In this document: piece after piece, positions 1 to 6,276 of the stretch | How positions within the stretch are numbered: the first letter of the stretch is position 1 | Layout: every line of letters begins with the position of its first letter | Assembly: GCA_964580865.1 (NCBI GenBank) | Contig: CAZONM010000204.1 | Coordinates: 1-10,571, forward strand | Reading direction: 5' to 3' | Source: JACOUT01 sp964580865 | Lineage (GTDB): Bacteria; Myxococcota; UBA727; VGSZ01 | Length of the DNA stretch: 10,571 bases | Notes under the pieces: model-generated | Told to the model about the DNA's origin: nothing | Seen by the model: the letters and a program-made list of their open reading frames with translations, nothing else | Databases searched by the model: none | Translations under genes and position numbers: made by a program

Positions 1-1
1 G

Positions 2-637
2 CACGCGGCGCTGGCGGCGGGCGCCGTGCACGCGGCCTACGCCCCCGAGCTCGAGCTGCGCGCCGTGGGCGCGGCGGCCCCCGCCAGCGGCTTTCGCGAG
101 CACTGGAGCGCGATCGGTTTGTCGGGCCCGCACCAGCTCTACTACGCCATGCTGAGCTACGCGTTCGCTCGGGAGGCCGGGCTCGACGCCGCCGAGGTGT
201 TCGCGCCCGCCGTAGCCGCGGACGTCGACGAGCTGTTCGCCATGCGCTGCGCGTGGTCGCCGCGCTTCGACGCCGACGAGCCGCTGCTCGCCGACACGCT
301 GCCGACCGACCCGCGCGCCCTCTACCGCGACGACGCGCGCGCCGCGTTTCGCGGCGAGGTGCCCGCCCCCTGGGCCGACGACGGCTTCGCGGCGCGGCGC
401 CTGCCGGCCTTCACCACGAGCGCGGCCGTGCGCATCTGGCAGGGCGACGCCGACCAGACCGTGCTGCCCGACGACACCGTCGAGCTGGTGGCTGCGCTGC
501 GCGCCGGCGGCCTCGACGTGGAGCTGACGGCGGTGCCCGACGCCGGCCACCTCGACACGGCGTTCGGCTTCTTGGCCAGCCTCGATCGCGCGCGCGCCGA
601 GAGCGTGGCGTGGGTGCTCGCGCAGATGAGGCCCTGA
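2..637 (+). CDS. Alpha/beta hydrolase, secretory-lipase-like, C-terminal part (5' truncated)
   Basis: The reading frame is open from the first complete codon (position 2) to the TGA at 635-637, so the gene begins upstream of the window. The visible N-terminus, HAALAAGAV followed by HAAYAPELELRAV, resembles the helix after the nucleophile elbow (GxSxGG) of alpha/beta hydrolases, and the YAPEL stretch is typical of the secretory lipase (LIP) family. The nucleophile serine itself would lie just upstream of the window. Candidate remaining triad residues are visible: an Asp in QGDADQTVLP (codons at 446-448 or 452-454) and a His in PDAGHLDT (548-550), with the usual spacing and an intervening amphipathic helix. 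The likely role is hydrolysis of an ester or lipid, probably outside the cytoplasm, but substrate and export cannot be judged without the N-terminus. The gene converges on alr across an inverted-repeat region. The fold assignment is fairly secure; the lipase subfamily is an inference. Confidence 0.8.
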   Translation, partial: HAALAAGAVHAAYAPELELRAVGAAAPASGFREHWSAIGLSGPHQLYYAMLSYAFAREAGLDAAEVFAPAVAADVDELFAMRCAWSPRFDADEPLLADTLPTDPRALYRDDARAAFRGEVPAPWADDGFAARRLPAFTTSAAVRIWQGDADQTVLPDDTVELVAALRAGGLDVELTAVPDAGHLDTAFGFLASLDRARAESVAWVLAQMRP

Positions 638-656
638 GTGCAGGTGCGTCTGCACT
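637..656 (+). terminator. Small hairpin at the hydrolase stop codon
   Basis: AGTGCAG and CTGCACT pair as a 7-bp stem around a 6-nt loop (GTGCGT), starting on the last base of the hydrolase stop codon. There is no T-tract, so it is not a classical intrinsic terminator. It may protect or end the transcript, or simply be the outermost part of the inverted-repeat element; the other arm keeps CTGCAC but loses the partner strand. Confidence 0.25.
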
Positions 657-703
657 GATCCGCGAGGAGCTGGGGCTTGTCGCGATGCCGTCAGTGACGA
701 CCG

Positions 704-721
704 CTGCTCTCGCGAGAGCAG
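704..721. repeat. Perfect palindrome, left copy
   Basis: TGCTCTCGCGAGAGCA (705-720) is its own reverse complement, and one further C-G pair extends it to 18 bp. The same 16 bases recur at 909-924. A perfect palindrome of this size can bind a dimeric protein or form a short hairpin. Confidence 0.85.
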
Positions 722-740
722 ACCGTGGTGCCTTGATGGA

Positions 741-765
741 GGGCGGGGGTGGGGGCTGAGGCGGG
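741..765 (+). other. Putative G-quadruplex motif
   Basis: Four G-runs (741-743, 745-749, 751-755, 763-765) are separated by loops of 1, 1 and 7 bases, which fits the usual G3+N1-7 pattern. A further run of nine Gs follows at 777-785. In a GC-rich genome such a match can arise by chance. Confidence 0.45.
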
Positions 766-790
766 TTCGGATCGTCGGGGGGGGGATGGA

Positions 791-850
791 CGCGGTCCCC
801 CTCCTAGATCCTCCCCCGTAGACGGGGGAGGATCTAGGAGGGGGACCGCG
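791..850. repeat. 60-bp inverted repeat (29-bp perfect arms, 2-nt spacer); possible bidirectional terminator
   Basis: Positions 791-819 are the exact reverse complement of 822-850, separated only by AG at 820-821. The stem is strongly GC-rich with a CTAGATC block in the middle. It lies between convergent genes and at the centre of the larger inverted element. No T-run follows on either strand, so it lacks the classical intrinsic terminator tail, but the stem is stable enough to stall polymerase or stabilise transcript ends. Unlike the outer arms, these arms show no mismatches. Confidence 0.9.
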
Positions 851-908
851 CCACCACCCCCGACCTCCGAATCGCCACCACGCCGCCCCTCACGAGGGCA
901 CCGCCGCG

Positions 909-924
909 TGCTCTCGCGAGAGCA
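909..924. repeat. Perfect palindrome, right copy
   Basis: This is the second exact copy of TGCTCTCGCGAGAGCA, about 204 bp centre to centre from the first, on the other side of the 60-bp hairpin. Flanking bases do not extend the palindrome here. Confidence 0.85.
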
Positions 925-1045
925 GCGATCGACCAGAGCGGCGCAACTACAAGCCCCCTGTTCTCCGTCGTCAGGCTGCTCAGCGTTCGATACGTACGCC
1001 GCCAAGTCCCTCGCGGTTTCGTGCAGATGCGCCTGTCCTGAGCGA

Positions 1046-2224
1046 CTACGGGACCATGAGCGCGCGCTGGCCGGCGTGGATGCGGGCCACCACCTCGTAG
1101 TGGATGGTGCCCATCCATGACGCGAGCTGCTCGGCGCTGACGCGCTCGTCGCCGTCGGCGCCGAGCAGCGTGGCCACGTCGCCCACGGCGGCGTCGGGCA
1201 CGTCGGTGACGTCGACCATGGTCATGTTCATGCACACGCGCCCGCGCACCGGCGCGCGCTGCCCGCGCACCAACACGTGCGCCACGTTCGAGAGACGTCG
1301 GTCGTAGCCCTCGTGGTAGCCCACGGGCAGGATGCCGATGCGCGAGGGCCGCGTGGCGCGGAAGGTGCGGCCGTAGCCCACGAACGCGCCGGCGGGCACG
1401 TCCTTCACCTGCGCCAGGCGCGCGCGCCACGACAGCACCGGGCGCAACGTGGGCGGCGCACGTCCGTGGCGCTCGCTGAAGGCGGCCAGCGTCTCCTTCG
1501 ACGGCCACAGCCCGTAGGCCGCGATGCCCACGCGCACCAGGTCGCCGCGCGTGCGCTCGTCGAGGATGGTGGCGGCGGAGTTGGCCGCGTGCACCATGGG
1601 CACGGCGTGGCCGGCGGCGGCCAGCGCGCGCCGCGCCTCGTGGAGCGCGGTGAGCTGCCCGTGCGCGAAGCGGTGATCGGTGGAGTCCTCGATGTCGGCG
1701 AAGTGGGTGGTCACGCCCTCGAGCGCCAGCCCGCCGAGCGCGCGCACGCGCTCGGCCAGCGCGAGCGCGTCGGCGAGCGCCAGGCCCTGCCGGTGGGTGC
1801 CGGTCTCGATCTTGAGGTGCACGGGCGTGATCATGCCGCGCGCCGTCGACGCCGCTGACAGCGCCGCCGCCACCAGCGGGTCGTACAGCACCACGCGCGC
1901 GCGGGCGTCGACGAGCGCGGGCGCGTCGTGCGGGAACACGGTGCCGCACACGTAGAGCGGCACGTCGCGCGGCGTGGCGGCGCGCACCGCCGTGGCCTCG
2001 TGCGCGAAGTTGACCACCAGCCAGTCGGCGCCGGCCTCGACGAAGCCGGCGCACGTGGGGCCGAGCCCGTGGCCGTAGGCGTCGGCCTTGACCACCACGC
2101 CGAGCTTGGCGGTGCCGGCGAGCGCGCGCAGCGTGGCGACGTTGTGGCGCAGGGCCTCGTGGCTCACCTCGCGCCACGACGGGAGGTCGGCGGTGAGCTG
2201 GTTCGGCTGCGGCGTCACGCCCAT
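1046..2224 (-). CDS. alr: Alanine racemase
   Basis: A PLP-dependent racemase interconverting L- and D-alanine in the cytoplasm for peptidoglycan synthesis. The protein has 392 residues, normal for the family. The N-terminal TIM barrel carries the PLP lysine in VVKADAYGHG (K46), the VHLKIETG segment (residues 135-142) with the family's conserved Lys, HAANSAA (212-218) and RVGIAAYG (231-238). The C-terminal beta domain has the second catalytic base in GYGRTF (Y284) and the substrate-site block CMNM (331-334), where most family members have CMDQ. The ATG at 2224 was chosen because the in-frame extension up to 2287 contains unusually AT-rich codons and does not resemble the family. No strong Shine-Dalgarno is visible. 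The 96-bp gap to the upstream isomerase gene (2225-2320) shows no clear terminator, so read-through is possible, though an own promoter is equally possible. A D-Ala-specific role is likely; broader substrate range cannot be excluded. Confidence 0.95.
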   Translation of the reverse strand: MGVTPQPNQLTADLPSWREVSHEALRHNVATLRALAGTAKLGVVVKADAYGHGLGPTCAGFVEAGADWLVVNFAHEATAVRAATPRDVPLYVCGTVFPHDAPALVDARARVVLYDPLVAAALSAASTARGMITPVHLKIETGTHRQGLALADALALAERVRALGGLALEGVTTHFADIEDSTDHRFAHGQLTALHEARRALAAAGHAVPMVHAANSAATILDERTRGDLVRVGIAAYGLWPSKETLAAFSERHGRAPPTLRPVLSWRARLAQVKDVPAGAFVGYGRTFRATRPSRIGILPVGYHEGYDRRLSNVAHVLVRGQRAPVRGRVCMNMTMVDVTDVPDAAVGDVATLLGADGDERVSAEQLASWMGTIHYEVVARIHAGQRALMVP

Positions 2225-2320
2225 GCAAAGAGCGCGATGCCGAAAACATTCCCGCCTGGAAAGGCCCGTCCCCCCGCGAACGGCCACGGCGTCGTTCGTC
2301 GTGCCGCCGGGAAGCCGCGC

Positions 2321-3265
2321 TCAGCGGCGCTCGATGTACGCGTCGCGCTTGAGCTCGTCGAGATACTGGCGGAACTGCGCCTCCATCTCGTTCTCGAACA
2401 AGCGCTTCCTGATGTCGTCGAGCGCCTGGTCCTCGGGCTTGCTCTTGAGCGGTACGCGCTCCTCCACGAGGATCAGGTGCCAGCCGAACGCGGTGCGCAC
2501 CGGGCCCACCACCGTGCCCGGCGCCGCCGTGTAGGCCGCGCGCTCGAACTCGGGGACCATCTCGCCACGGCCGAACTCGCCGAGGTCGCCGCCGCGCTCC
2601 TTGCTGCCCGGGTCCTCGGAGAGCTCCTTGGCGAGCGCGGCGAACGCGGCGCCGCCTTGCAGCCGCCCGAGCGCGTCCTTGGCGCGCTGCTCTTGCGCGC
2701 GTCCGCTCTCGCCCTGCGGCACCAGGAAGAGGATGTGGCGCGCGCGCACGCGGAACTCGCCGGCGTCGAGCGCCTTGCGCTGCGCGTAGCTGCTCTTGAC
2801 GTCTTGGTCGGTCACCTGCACCCGGCTCTTCACCTTGAGCTGGATGATCTTCATCTTGGTGAGCTGCTTCTTGAGCCCATCCTTGTACTCGTCGAGCGTG
2901 AGCCCCTGGCGCTGCAGCGCCAGCGTCAGCTTGGCCTCGTCGAGCCCGTGCTCTTGCATGGTGCCCTTGACCACGCGCTCGACCTCGGCGTCGGTGACGT
3001 CGATGCGCAGCTTGCGCACCTCGTCCTCGAGCAGCTTCTCGGCGATCAGCGTCTCGAGGATCTCGGCGCGGCGCGTGGCGCGCGCCAGCGGCACGTCGCC
3101 ACCCGGGGGCACGGGCTCGGCCTGCATCATCTGGTCGAGCACCGCCTCCACCTCGGAGCGCAGCACCACGCTCTTGTTGACCACCGCGGCGATGCCGTCG
3201 ATGACCACGGGCGTCGACGCCTCGGCGAGCGCCAACGGCAGGGCGAGCATCAGCACCAGGGTCAC
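2321..3265 (-). CDS. SurA-like periplasmic peptidyl-prolyl isomerase (parvulin type)
   Basis: A 314-residue protein probably acting in the periplasm as a chaperone and prolyl isomerase for outer-membrane proteins. Residues 1-16 form a hydrophobic signal sequence ending ALA-EA, with no lipobox. Residues 20-150 match the SurA N-terminal chaperone pattern (IAAVVNKSVVLRSEVE, then long charged helices). Residues 172-270 are one parvulin domain: RARHILFL with the first active-site His, GGDLGEFGRGEMVPEFE, and FGWHLILV with the second His. E. coli SurA has two parvulin domains; here there is one. The GTG at 3265 was chosen because it starts directly at the signal peptide, lies 7 nt after GAGG (3276-3273), and overlaps the upstream stop as GTGA, implying translational coupling. 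It is the last and only non-lipoprotein member of a three-gene isomerase cluster. Client proteins are unknown. Confidence 0.9.
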   Translation of the reverse strand: MTLVLMLALPLALAEASTPVVIDGIAAVVNKSVVLRSEVEAVLDQMMQAEPVPPGGDVPLARATRRAEILETLIAEKLLEDEVRKLRIDVTDAEVERVVKGTMQEHGLDEAKLTLALQRQGLTLDEYKDGLKKQLTKMKIIQLKVKSRVQVTDQDVKSSYAQRKALDAGEFRVRARHILFLVPQGESGRAQEQRAKDALGRLQGGAAFAALAKELSEDPGSKERGGDLGEFGRGEMVPEFERAAYTAAPGTVVGPVRTAFGWHLILVEERVPLKSKPEDQALDDIRKRLFENEMEAQFRQYLDELKRDAYIERR

Positions 3266-4356
3266 GGCACCACCTCGGGCGCGGGCGCGGGCGCGGGCGA
3301 CAGGCGCGGCGCCTTCGGCAGCTCGGGCACGGGATCGATGGCGCTCTCGTGCGAGTCGAGCGCGCGCGCCGTGGCGTCTTCCGGCATGACCACGCTCGGC
3401 TCCACCGGCGCCGTGGGCAGCATGGCCACCACGTGCTCGAGCACCTCGCGGTTGACGGTGACGGTGGTGGCGGCGCGCAGCTCGGCCACCAGCTTGGCGT
3501 AGCGCTCGGTCTGCCGTTCGCGCAGCAGCTCTTCCTCGAGCCGCGCGCGCGCGCCATCGAAGGTCTCGGCGCGCTCGGCGCGGCGATCGAGCACCTGGAA
3601 GATGTGAAAGCCGTAGCTCGAGCCCACCGGGTCGGAGATGGTGTTGTTCTCGAGGTTGAAGCAGATGTCGAACGCGTCGGGCATGTCGCCGCGCGCGAAC
3701 CACCCGAGATCGCCGCCGTCCTCGGCGTCGGGCGCGGCCGAGTACTGGTGCGCGGCGGCCTCGAAGCCGATCTTGCGCGCGCGCAGCTCGGCCAGCACGT
3801 GCGCGGCCTCCTCCGAGGTCTTGAGCAGGATGTGGCGCGCGTGCACCTGCTCCGGCACCTTCTTCTCCTTGAGCGTGGCGTCGAAGCGCGCCTGCAGCTC
3901 GGCCTCCGTGAGCGGCGGCTCTTCCGCCAGGCGCGCGCGCAGGAACGCGTCTTGGATCAGGCGGCGCTGCACGCGCTCGCGCAGGCCGGCGATGGTCAGC
4001 TGCTCGGCGGTGAGCAGGCGCTGGAAGGTGCCCGGCGGGTAGCCGTCGGTGCGAGCGCGTAGCTCGCGATCGATCTCGTCATCACGAACGGCGATGCCCG
4101 ACTTGGCCGCGGCCGCCAACAGCAGCTCGTCCTCGATGGCGGAGTCGAGCAGCGTCGCGGCCACCGCCAGGCGCTGCGTGGGGTCGGTGATGCGCGCCGT
4201 GCCGCGCTGGGCCAGCGCCGTGATCAGCACGGTGTCTTTGATCTCGACGTCGCCGACGCGGGCGAGCACGTGGGTCTTCTCGCGATCGCGCGGATCGCCC
4301 GGGCAGGCGAGCGCGCCCAGCACCAGCACGAGGGCGAGCGGCCCCGCGAGCCTCAC
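3262..4356 (-). CDS. Peptidyl-prolyl isomerase lipoprotein (parvulin type, SurA/PrsA-like)
   Basis: A 364-residue predicted lipoprotein. The signal peptide LALVLVLGALAC places the lipidated Cys at residue 18. Helical chaperone-like sequence runs from about 28 to 165, followed by a parvulin domain at 170-258 with both active-site histidines in VHARHILLK and YGFHIFQV, plus GGDLGWFARGDMPDAFD. A charged helix (about 262-296) and a proline-rich C-terminal tail (314-364, ending in PAPAPAPEVVP) follow. It probably folds exported proteins while anchored to a membrane. The GTG at 4356 overlaps the preceding TGA as GTGA and follows a purine-rich AAGGGAAGG (4369-4361). The same overlap joins its own stop to the next gene, so the three genes are evidently one operon with coupled translation. 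The tail is low-complexity and may span space between membrane and client. Which membrane it sits in cannot be told from sequence. Confidence 0.88.
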   Translation of the reverse strand: MRLAGPLALVLVLGALACPGDPRDREKTHVLARVGDVEIKDTVLITALAQRGTARITDPTQRLAVAATLLDSAIEDELLLAAAAKSGIAVRDDEIDRELRARTDGYPPGTFQRLLTAEQLTIAGLRERVQRRLIQDAFLRARLAEEPPLTEAELQARFDATLKEKKVPEQVHARHILLKTSEEAAHVLAELRARKIGFEAAAHQYSAAPDAEDGGDLGWFARGDMPDAFDICFNLENNTISDPVGSSYGFHIFQVLDRRAERAETFDGARARLEEELLRERQTERYAKLVAELRAATTVTVNREVLEHVVAMLPTAPVEPSVVMPEDATARALDSHESAIDPVPELPKAPRLSPAPAPAPEVVP

Positions 4357-5435
4357 GGCGCCTTCCCTTCGTCGGGCGTCGGGGCGCCCGGCGCGGCGGC
4401 CTCGGCGCCGTGCGCGTCGTCGTCGTCACCGCCGTGGCCGTGGCCGTCGTCGCCCAGGGCGCCGCCGTGGGGATCGCCGCCGGGGGGCGGCGGCGGCGTC
4501 TTCACGTCGACCGTGAGGGCGCCGATCTTGTCCTCGTACACCTGCACGCGGTGCTTCTGCTTGAGCTCGTCGACGAACGCGCCGAACGCCTTGGTGCGCT
4601 TGTCGCGGAACACCACGTTCTTCACCTGGTTCTTCACCTGCTCGAAGGTGCGCGTGATCTCCTTGCGCTTGCCCGTGCGCTTGACCACGTGCCAGGCGGC
4701 GGCGCCCTCGAGCACGGGGCTCACGTCGTTGATGCTCTCCGACGAGAACAGCCAGTCGCGCGCCGCGGCGCCGAGCTGCTGCTCCACATCGGCCTTGGAC
4801 AGGTAGCGCAGGTCGCCGCCGGCGCTCTTGCTGGCCTGGTCGGTCGAGTGCTTCTCCGCGAGCGCCTTGAACCAGTTGCGGTCGGCCAGCTTGTCCTTGT
4901 CGGCGGCGAGCCGCTGCACCTCGTCGGCGCTCTTCTTGGCCGCCGCCTTGCTGGCGGCGTCGGGGCCGAACGCGATGGACACCACGCTGACGCGCACCAT
5001 CTCGGGCTTCTGGTACTCGGCCTGGTGCTCGTCGAAGTAGCGCTGCAGCTCGGCGTCGGTGACGTCGGCGAGCTTGACGCGCCCGTCGAACTCCTCGCGC
5101 GTCAGCTTCTGCACGATGATCTTCTTCACCTGCTCCTGGATCTCGGGGTCCTTGTCGTAGCCGCGCGCGAAGGCCTCGGCGGCCAACACCTCGAAGCGCA
5201 CCTGGCTGTCGACGAACTCCTTCTTCTTGTCGAGCTCGGCGTAGCGCGCGCGCACGAACGGGCTCTGCTCGTCGAGGCGCTTTTGCAGCTGTGGGACGGT
5301 GAGCGTGGTGCCGGCCACGGTGGCGATGGGGTCACCGGCAGGGGCGGCGGTGGTGGGGCGGTCCCCCTGCTCGGGGCAGGCGGCGGCCAAGAGGGTGACG
5401 GTGGCGACGGACAGGGCCAGGCGGATCGAGCGCAT
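4353..5435 (-). CDS. Parvulin-like lipoprotein with degenerate active site and His/Asp-rich tail
   Basis: A 360-residue predicted lipoprotein and first gene of the isomerase operon. The signal peptide VATVTLLAAAC puts the lipidated Cys at residue 20. Residues 36-140 are SurA/PrsA-like helices (VPQLQKRLDEQ, VTDAELQRYFDEH). Residues 145-255 align with a parvulin domain and keep GGDL and the second His (WHVV), but the first strand reads RVSVVSIAF where catalytic members have xARHIL, so one key His is missing. It may therefore act mainly as a chaperone. After a PPPPP linker the C-terminus (317-343) is a Gly/His/Asp-rich stretch with four histidines and DDDD, which could bind divalent metals. The ATG at 5435 has no Shine-Dalgarno; TGCTA lies 10 nt upstream, suggesting a leaderless transcript. 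The family call is good; loss of catalysis is inferred from one visible substitution. Confidence 0.85.
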   Translation of the reverse strand: MRSIRLALSVATVTLLAAACPEQGDRPTTAAPAGDPIATVAGTTLTVPQLQKRLDEQSPFVRARYAELDKKKEFVDSQVRFEVLAAEAFARGYDKDPEIQEQVKKIIVQKLTREEFDGRVKLADVTDAELQRYFDEHQAEYQKPEMVRVSVVSIAFGPDAASKAAAKKSADEVQRLAADKDKLADRNWFKALAEKHSTDQASKSAGGDLRYLSKADVEQQLGAAARDWLFSSESINDVSPVLEGAAAWHVVKRTGKRKEITRTFEQVKNQVKNVVFRDKRTKAFGAFVDELKQKHRVQVYEDKIGALTVDVKTPPPPPGGDPHGGALGDDGHGHGGDDDDAHGAEAAAPGAPTPDEGKAP

Positions 5436-5450
5436 GCCGTTCGGCTAGCA
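5436..5450 (-). promoter_or_regulatory. Putative extended -10 element, leaderless start of the isomerase operon
   Basis: On the minus strand ATGCTAGCC is followed by ATG with only 10 nt after TGCTA (5450-5446). If TAGCCG is the -10 hexamer after TGC, transcription would begin at about the A of the start codon. No Shine-Dalgarno is present. The same arrangement precedes two other unit-leading genes in the window. No convincing -35 box is visible. The embedded GCTAGC is palindromic and gives TAGCAT on the plus strand, so a divergent promoter may overlap. Confidence 0.45.
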
Positions 5451-5490
5451 TCTTCGACGGCGTGCGCGAACGGGAATCGGGCCTCGGACG

Positions 5491-5498
5491 AGGTGGAG
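5491..5498 (+). promoter_or_regulatory. Shine-Dalgarno deciding the 5501 start
   Basis: AGGTGGAG lies just before the ATG at 5501. The alternative in-frame GTG at 5462 has no such signal, and the codons between 5462 and 5500 (GAA, GAA, GGA, CGA, GGT, GGA) lack the GC third position seen in the gene body, so 5501 is preferred. Confidence 0.6.
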
Positions 5499-5500
5499 CC

Positions 5501-6211
5501 ATGGCGGCGGGCGGCGTCCCGGCGACCGACGGGCGCTGGCGCGCCCCGTGCGGCGACGAGCTCGAGCTGCGCGGCGACGGGCTCGTGATCGTGGCGGCCT
5601 TCCCCATCGAGGGGCTGCGCGCGACCCGCTTCCGCAACCCGGTGCTGCGCGTGGGCGAGCGGCGCTACACCCTGGTGTCGGTCGACCGCGACCAGCGAAG
5701 GCCGACCTACCGGTTCACCCTGGAGGTGGAGAACCTGTACGCGCCCGCGGGTGAGCTGATCGACTACGACCCCTTGCGACACCACGAGCGGGCGCGCGAG
5801 CGGCGCCGCCTGGCGCTCGCCTGGCTCGTGTTCATCCCGCTGGTGCCCCTGACGCCCGTCATCGGCCTGCTGCCCGAGGGCGTGCGTCGGCGCCTCACGG
5901 GCTACGGCGTCGACGCCGGCCGGGCCCTGCGCTGGTCGCTCAACCTCGAGTGGCTGCTGCTGTTCTTCGCGCTGCTCGGCTATCTGTTCTCGGGCGGCTT
6001 CCTCTCGCTGGCGGGGGCCGTGCTCGGCCCGCTGTGCTTGCTGCTGGTGATTGATATCGCCTATCGGGTGGCGTCGGACTACGACAACCGCGCGCCGGGC
6101 ATGTTCGGAGTGGTGGGGGCCTTCCGTGACTTCATCGTCGAGCTGTGGCGCACCCGACCCGGCAGCCTGCCGCCGCACGACGACGGGCCGCCGCCGCCCG
6201 CGAGCCCGTGA
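5501..6211 (+). CDS. Hypothetical membrane protein with about three transmembrane segments
   Basis: I do not recognise this 236-residue protein. Residues 15-85 form a soluble N-terminal part rich in beta-type sequence (ELELRGDGLVIVAAFP, RYTLVSVDRD, TYRFTLEVENLY), perhaps a small sandwich domain. A strongly basic stretch HHERARERRR (95-103) is followed by hydrophobic segments at about 104-124, 148-165 and 168-187. The basic residues before the first segment suggest that the N-terminal domain is cytoplasmic. The C-terminus is Pro-rich (PPHDDGPPPPASP). The gene is divergent from the isomerase operon and 65 bp ahead of the kinase-like gene on the same strand, so those two may be co-transcribed. 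The start at ATG 5501 is set by an upstream AGGTGGAG; a GTG at 5462 is the alternative. Coding status is supported by length, GC3 bias and the clean membrane pattern. Function unknown. Confidence 0.75.
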   Translation: MAAGGVPATDGRWRAPCGDELELRGDGLVIVAAFPIEGLRATRFRNPVLRVGERRYTLVSVDRDQRRPTYRFTLEVENLYAPAGELIDYDPLRHHERARERRRLALAWLVFIPLVPLTPVIGLLPEGVRRRLTGYGVDAGRALRWSLNLEWLLLFFALLGYLFSGGFLSLAGAVLGPLCLLLVIDIAYRVASDYDNRAPGMFGVVGAFRDFIVELWRTRPGSLPPHDDGPPPPASP

Positions 6212-6264
6212 CGGCGCTCACCGCCCCGTCGCGGCGGGCGCGCTACTGATCGCCCCGTCGTCGT

Positions 6265-6270
6265 GGAGGG
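6265..6270 (+). promoter_or_regulatory. Shine-Dalgarno of the kinase-like gene
   Basis: GGAGGG precedes two consecutive GTG codons at 6274 and 6277. Spacing favours 6277 (about 7 nt from GGAGG) over 6274 (about 4 nt). An ATG at 6301 is a weaker alternative without a comparable signal. Confidence 0.55.
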
Positions 6271-6276
6271 TGCGTG

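Larger units (their letters stand above)
638..1038. repeat. Composite inverted-repeat element (REPIN/MITE-like) filling a convergent intergenic gap
   Basis: The 408 bases between the hydrolase and alr stop codons contain no convincing gene. Read inward from both ends, the two halves are diverged copies of one unit in opposite orientation. Positions 638-667 align with the complement of 1038-1009 at about 23 of 30 bases. Positions 672-732 align without gaps to the complement of 957-897 at about 45 of 61 bases, including an identical 9-mer GGGGCTTGT and an identical 16-bp palindrome. The right copy carries roughly 47 extra bases (about 958-1008). A 60-bp hairpin sits between the copies. Inverted pairs of palindrome-bearing repeats are the architecture of REPINs and MITEs; calling it mobile is inference, because no transposase or target-site duplication is visible. 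It could also act as a bidirectional transcription barrier between convergent genes. Confidence 0.75.

Noticed and set aside
791..850. Classical rho-independent terminator
   Set aside because: The stem is excellent but neither side has a T-tract, so it is reported as an inverted repeat with possible termination function only.
691..1005. 104-codon minus-strand open frame through the intergenic element
   Set aside because: It runs through the perfect hairpin and G-rich tracts, giving a low-complexity Pro/Ser/Arg peptide without a start signal.
638..1038. CRISPR array
   Set aside because: The repeats are inverted, only two copies, diverged, and without regular spacers.
1928..3502. 524-codon plus-strand open frame antisense to alr and the isomerase genes
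   Set aside because: Leu/His/Arg-rich shadow with no domain pattern; the minus-strand genes have clear signal peptides and active-site motifs.
834..3557. 907-codon open frame on the minus strand
   Set aside because: It is an Arg/Ala/Gly-rich shadow frame running across alr, the SurA-like gene and the inverted-repeat element; it has no family motifs and the other frame holds complete recognisable proteins.
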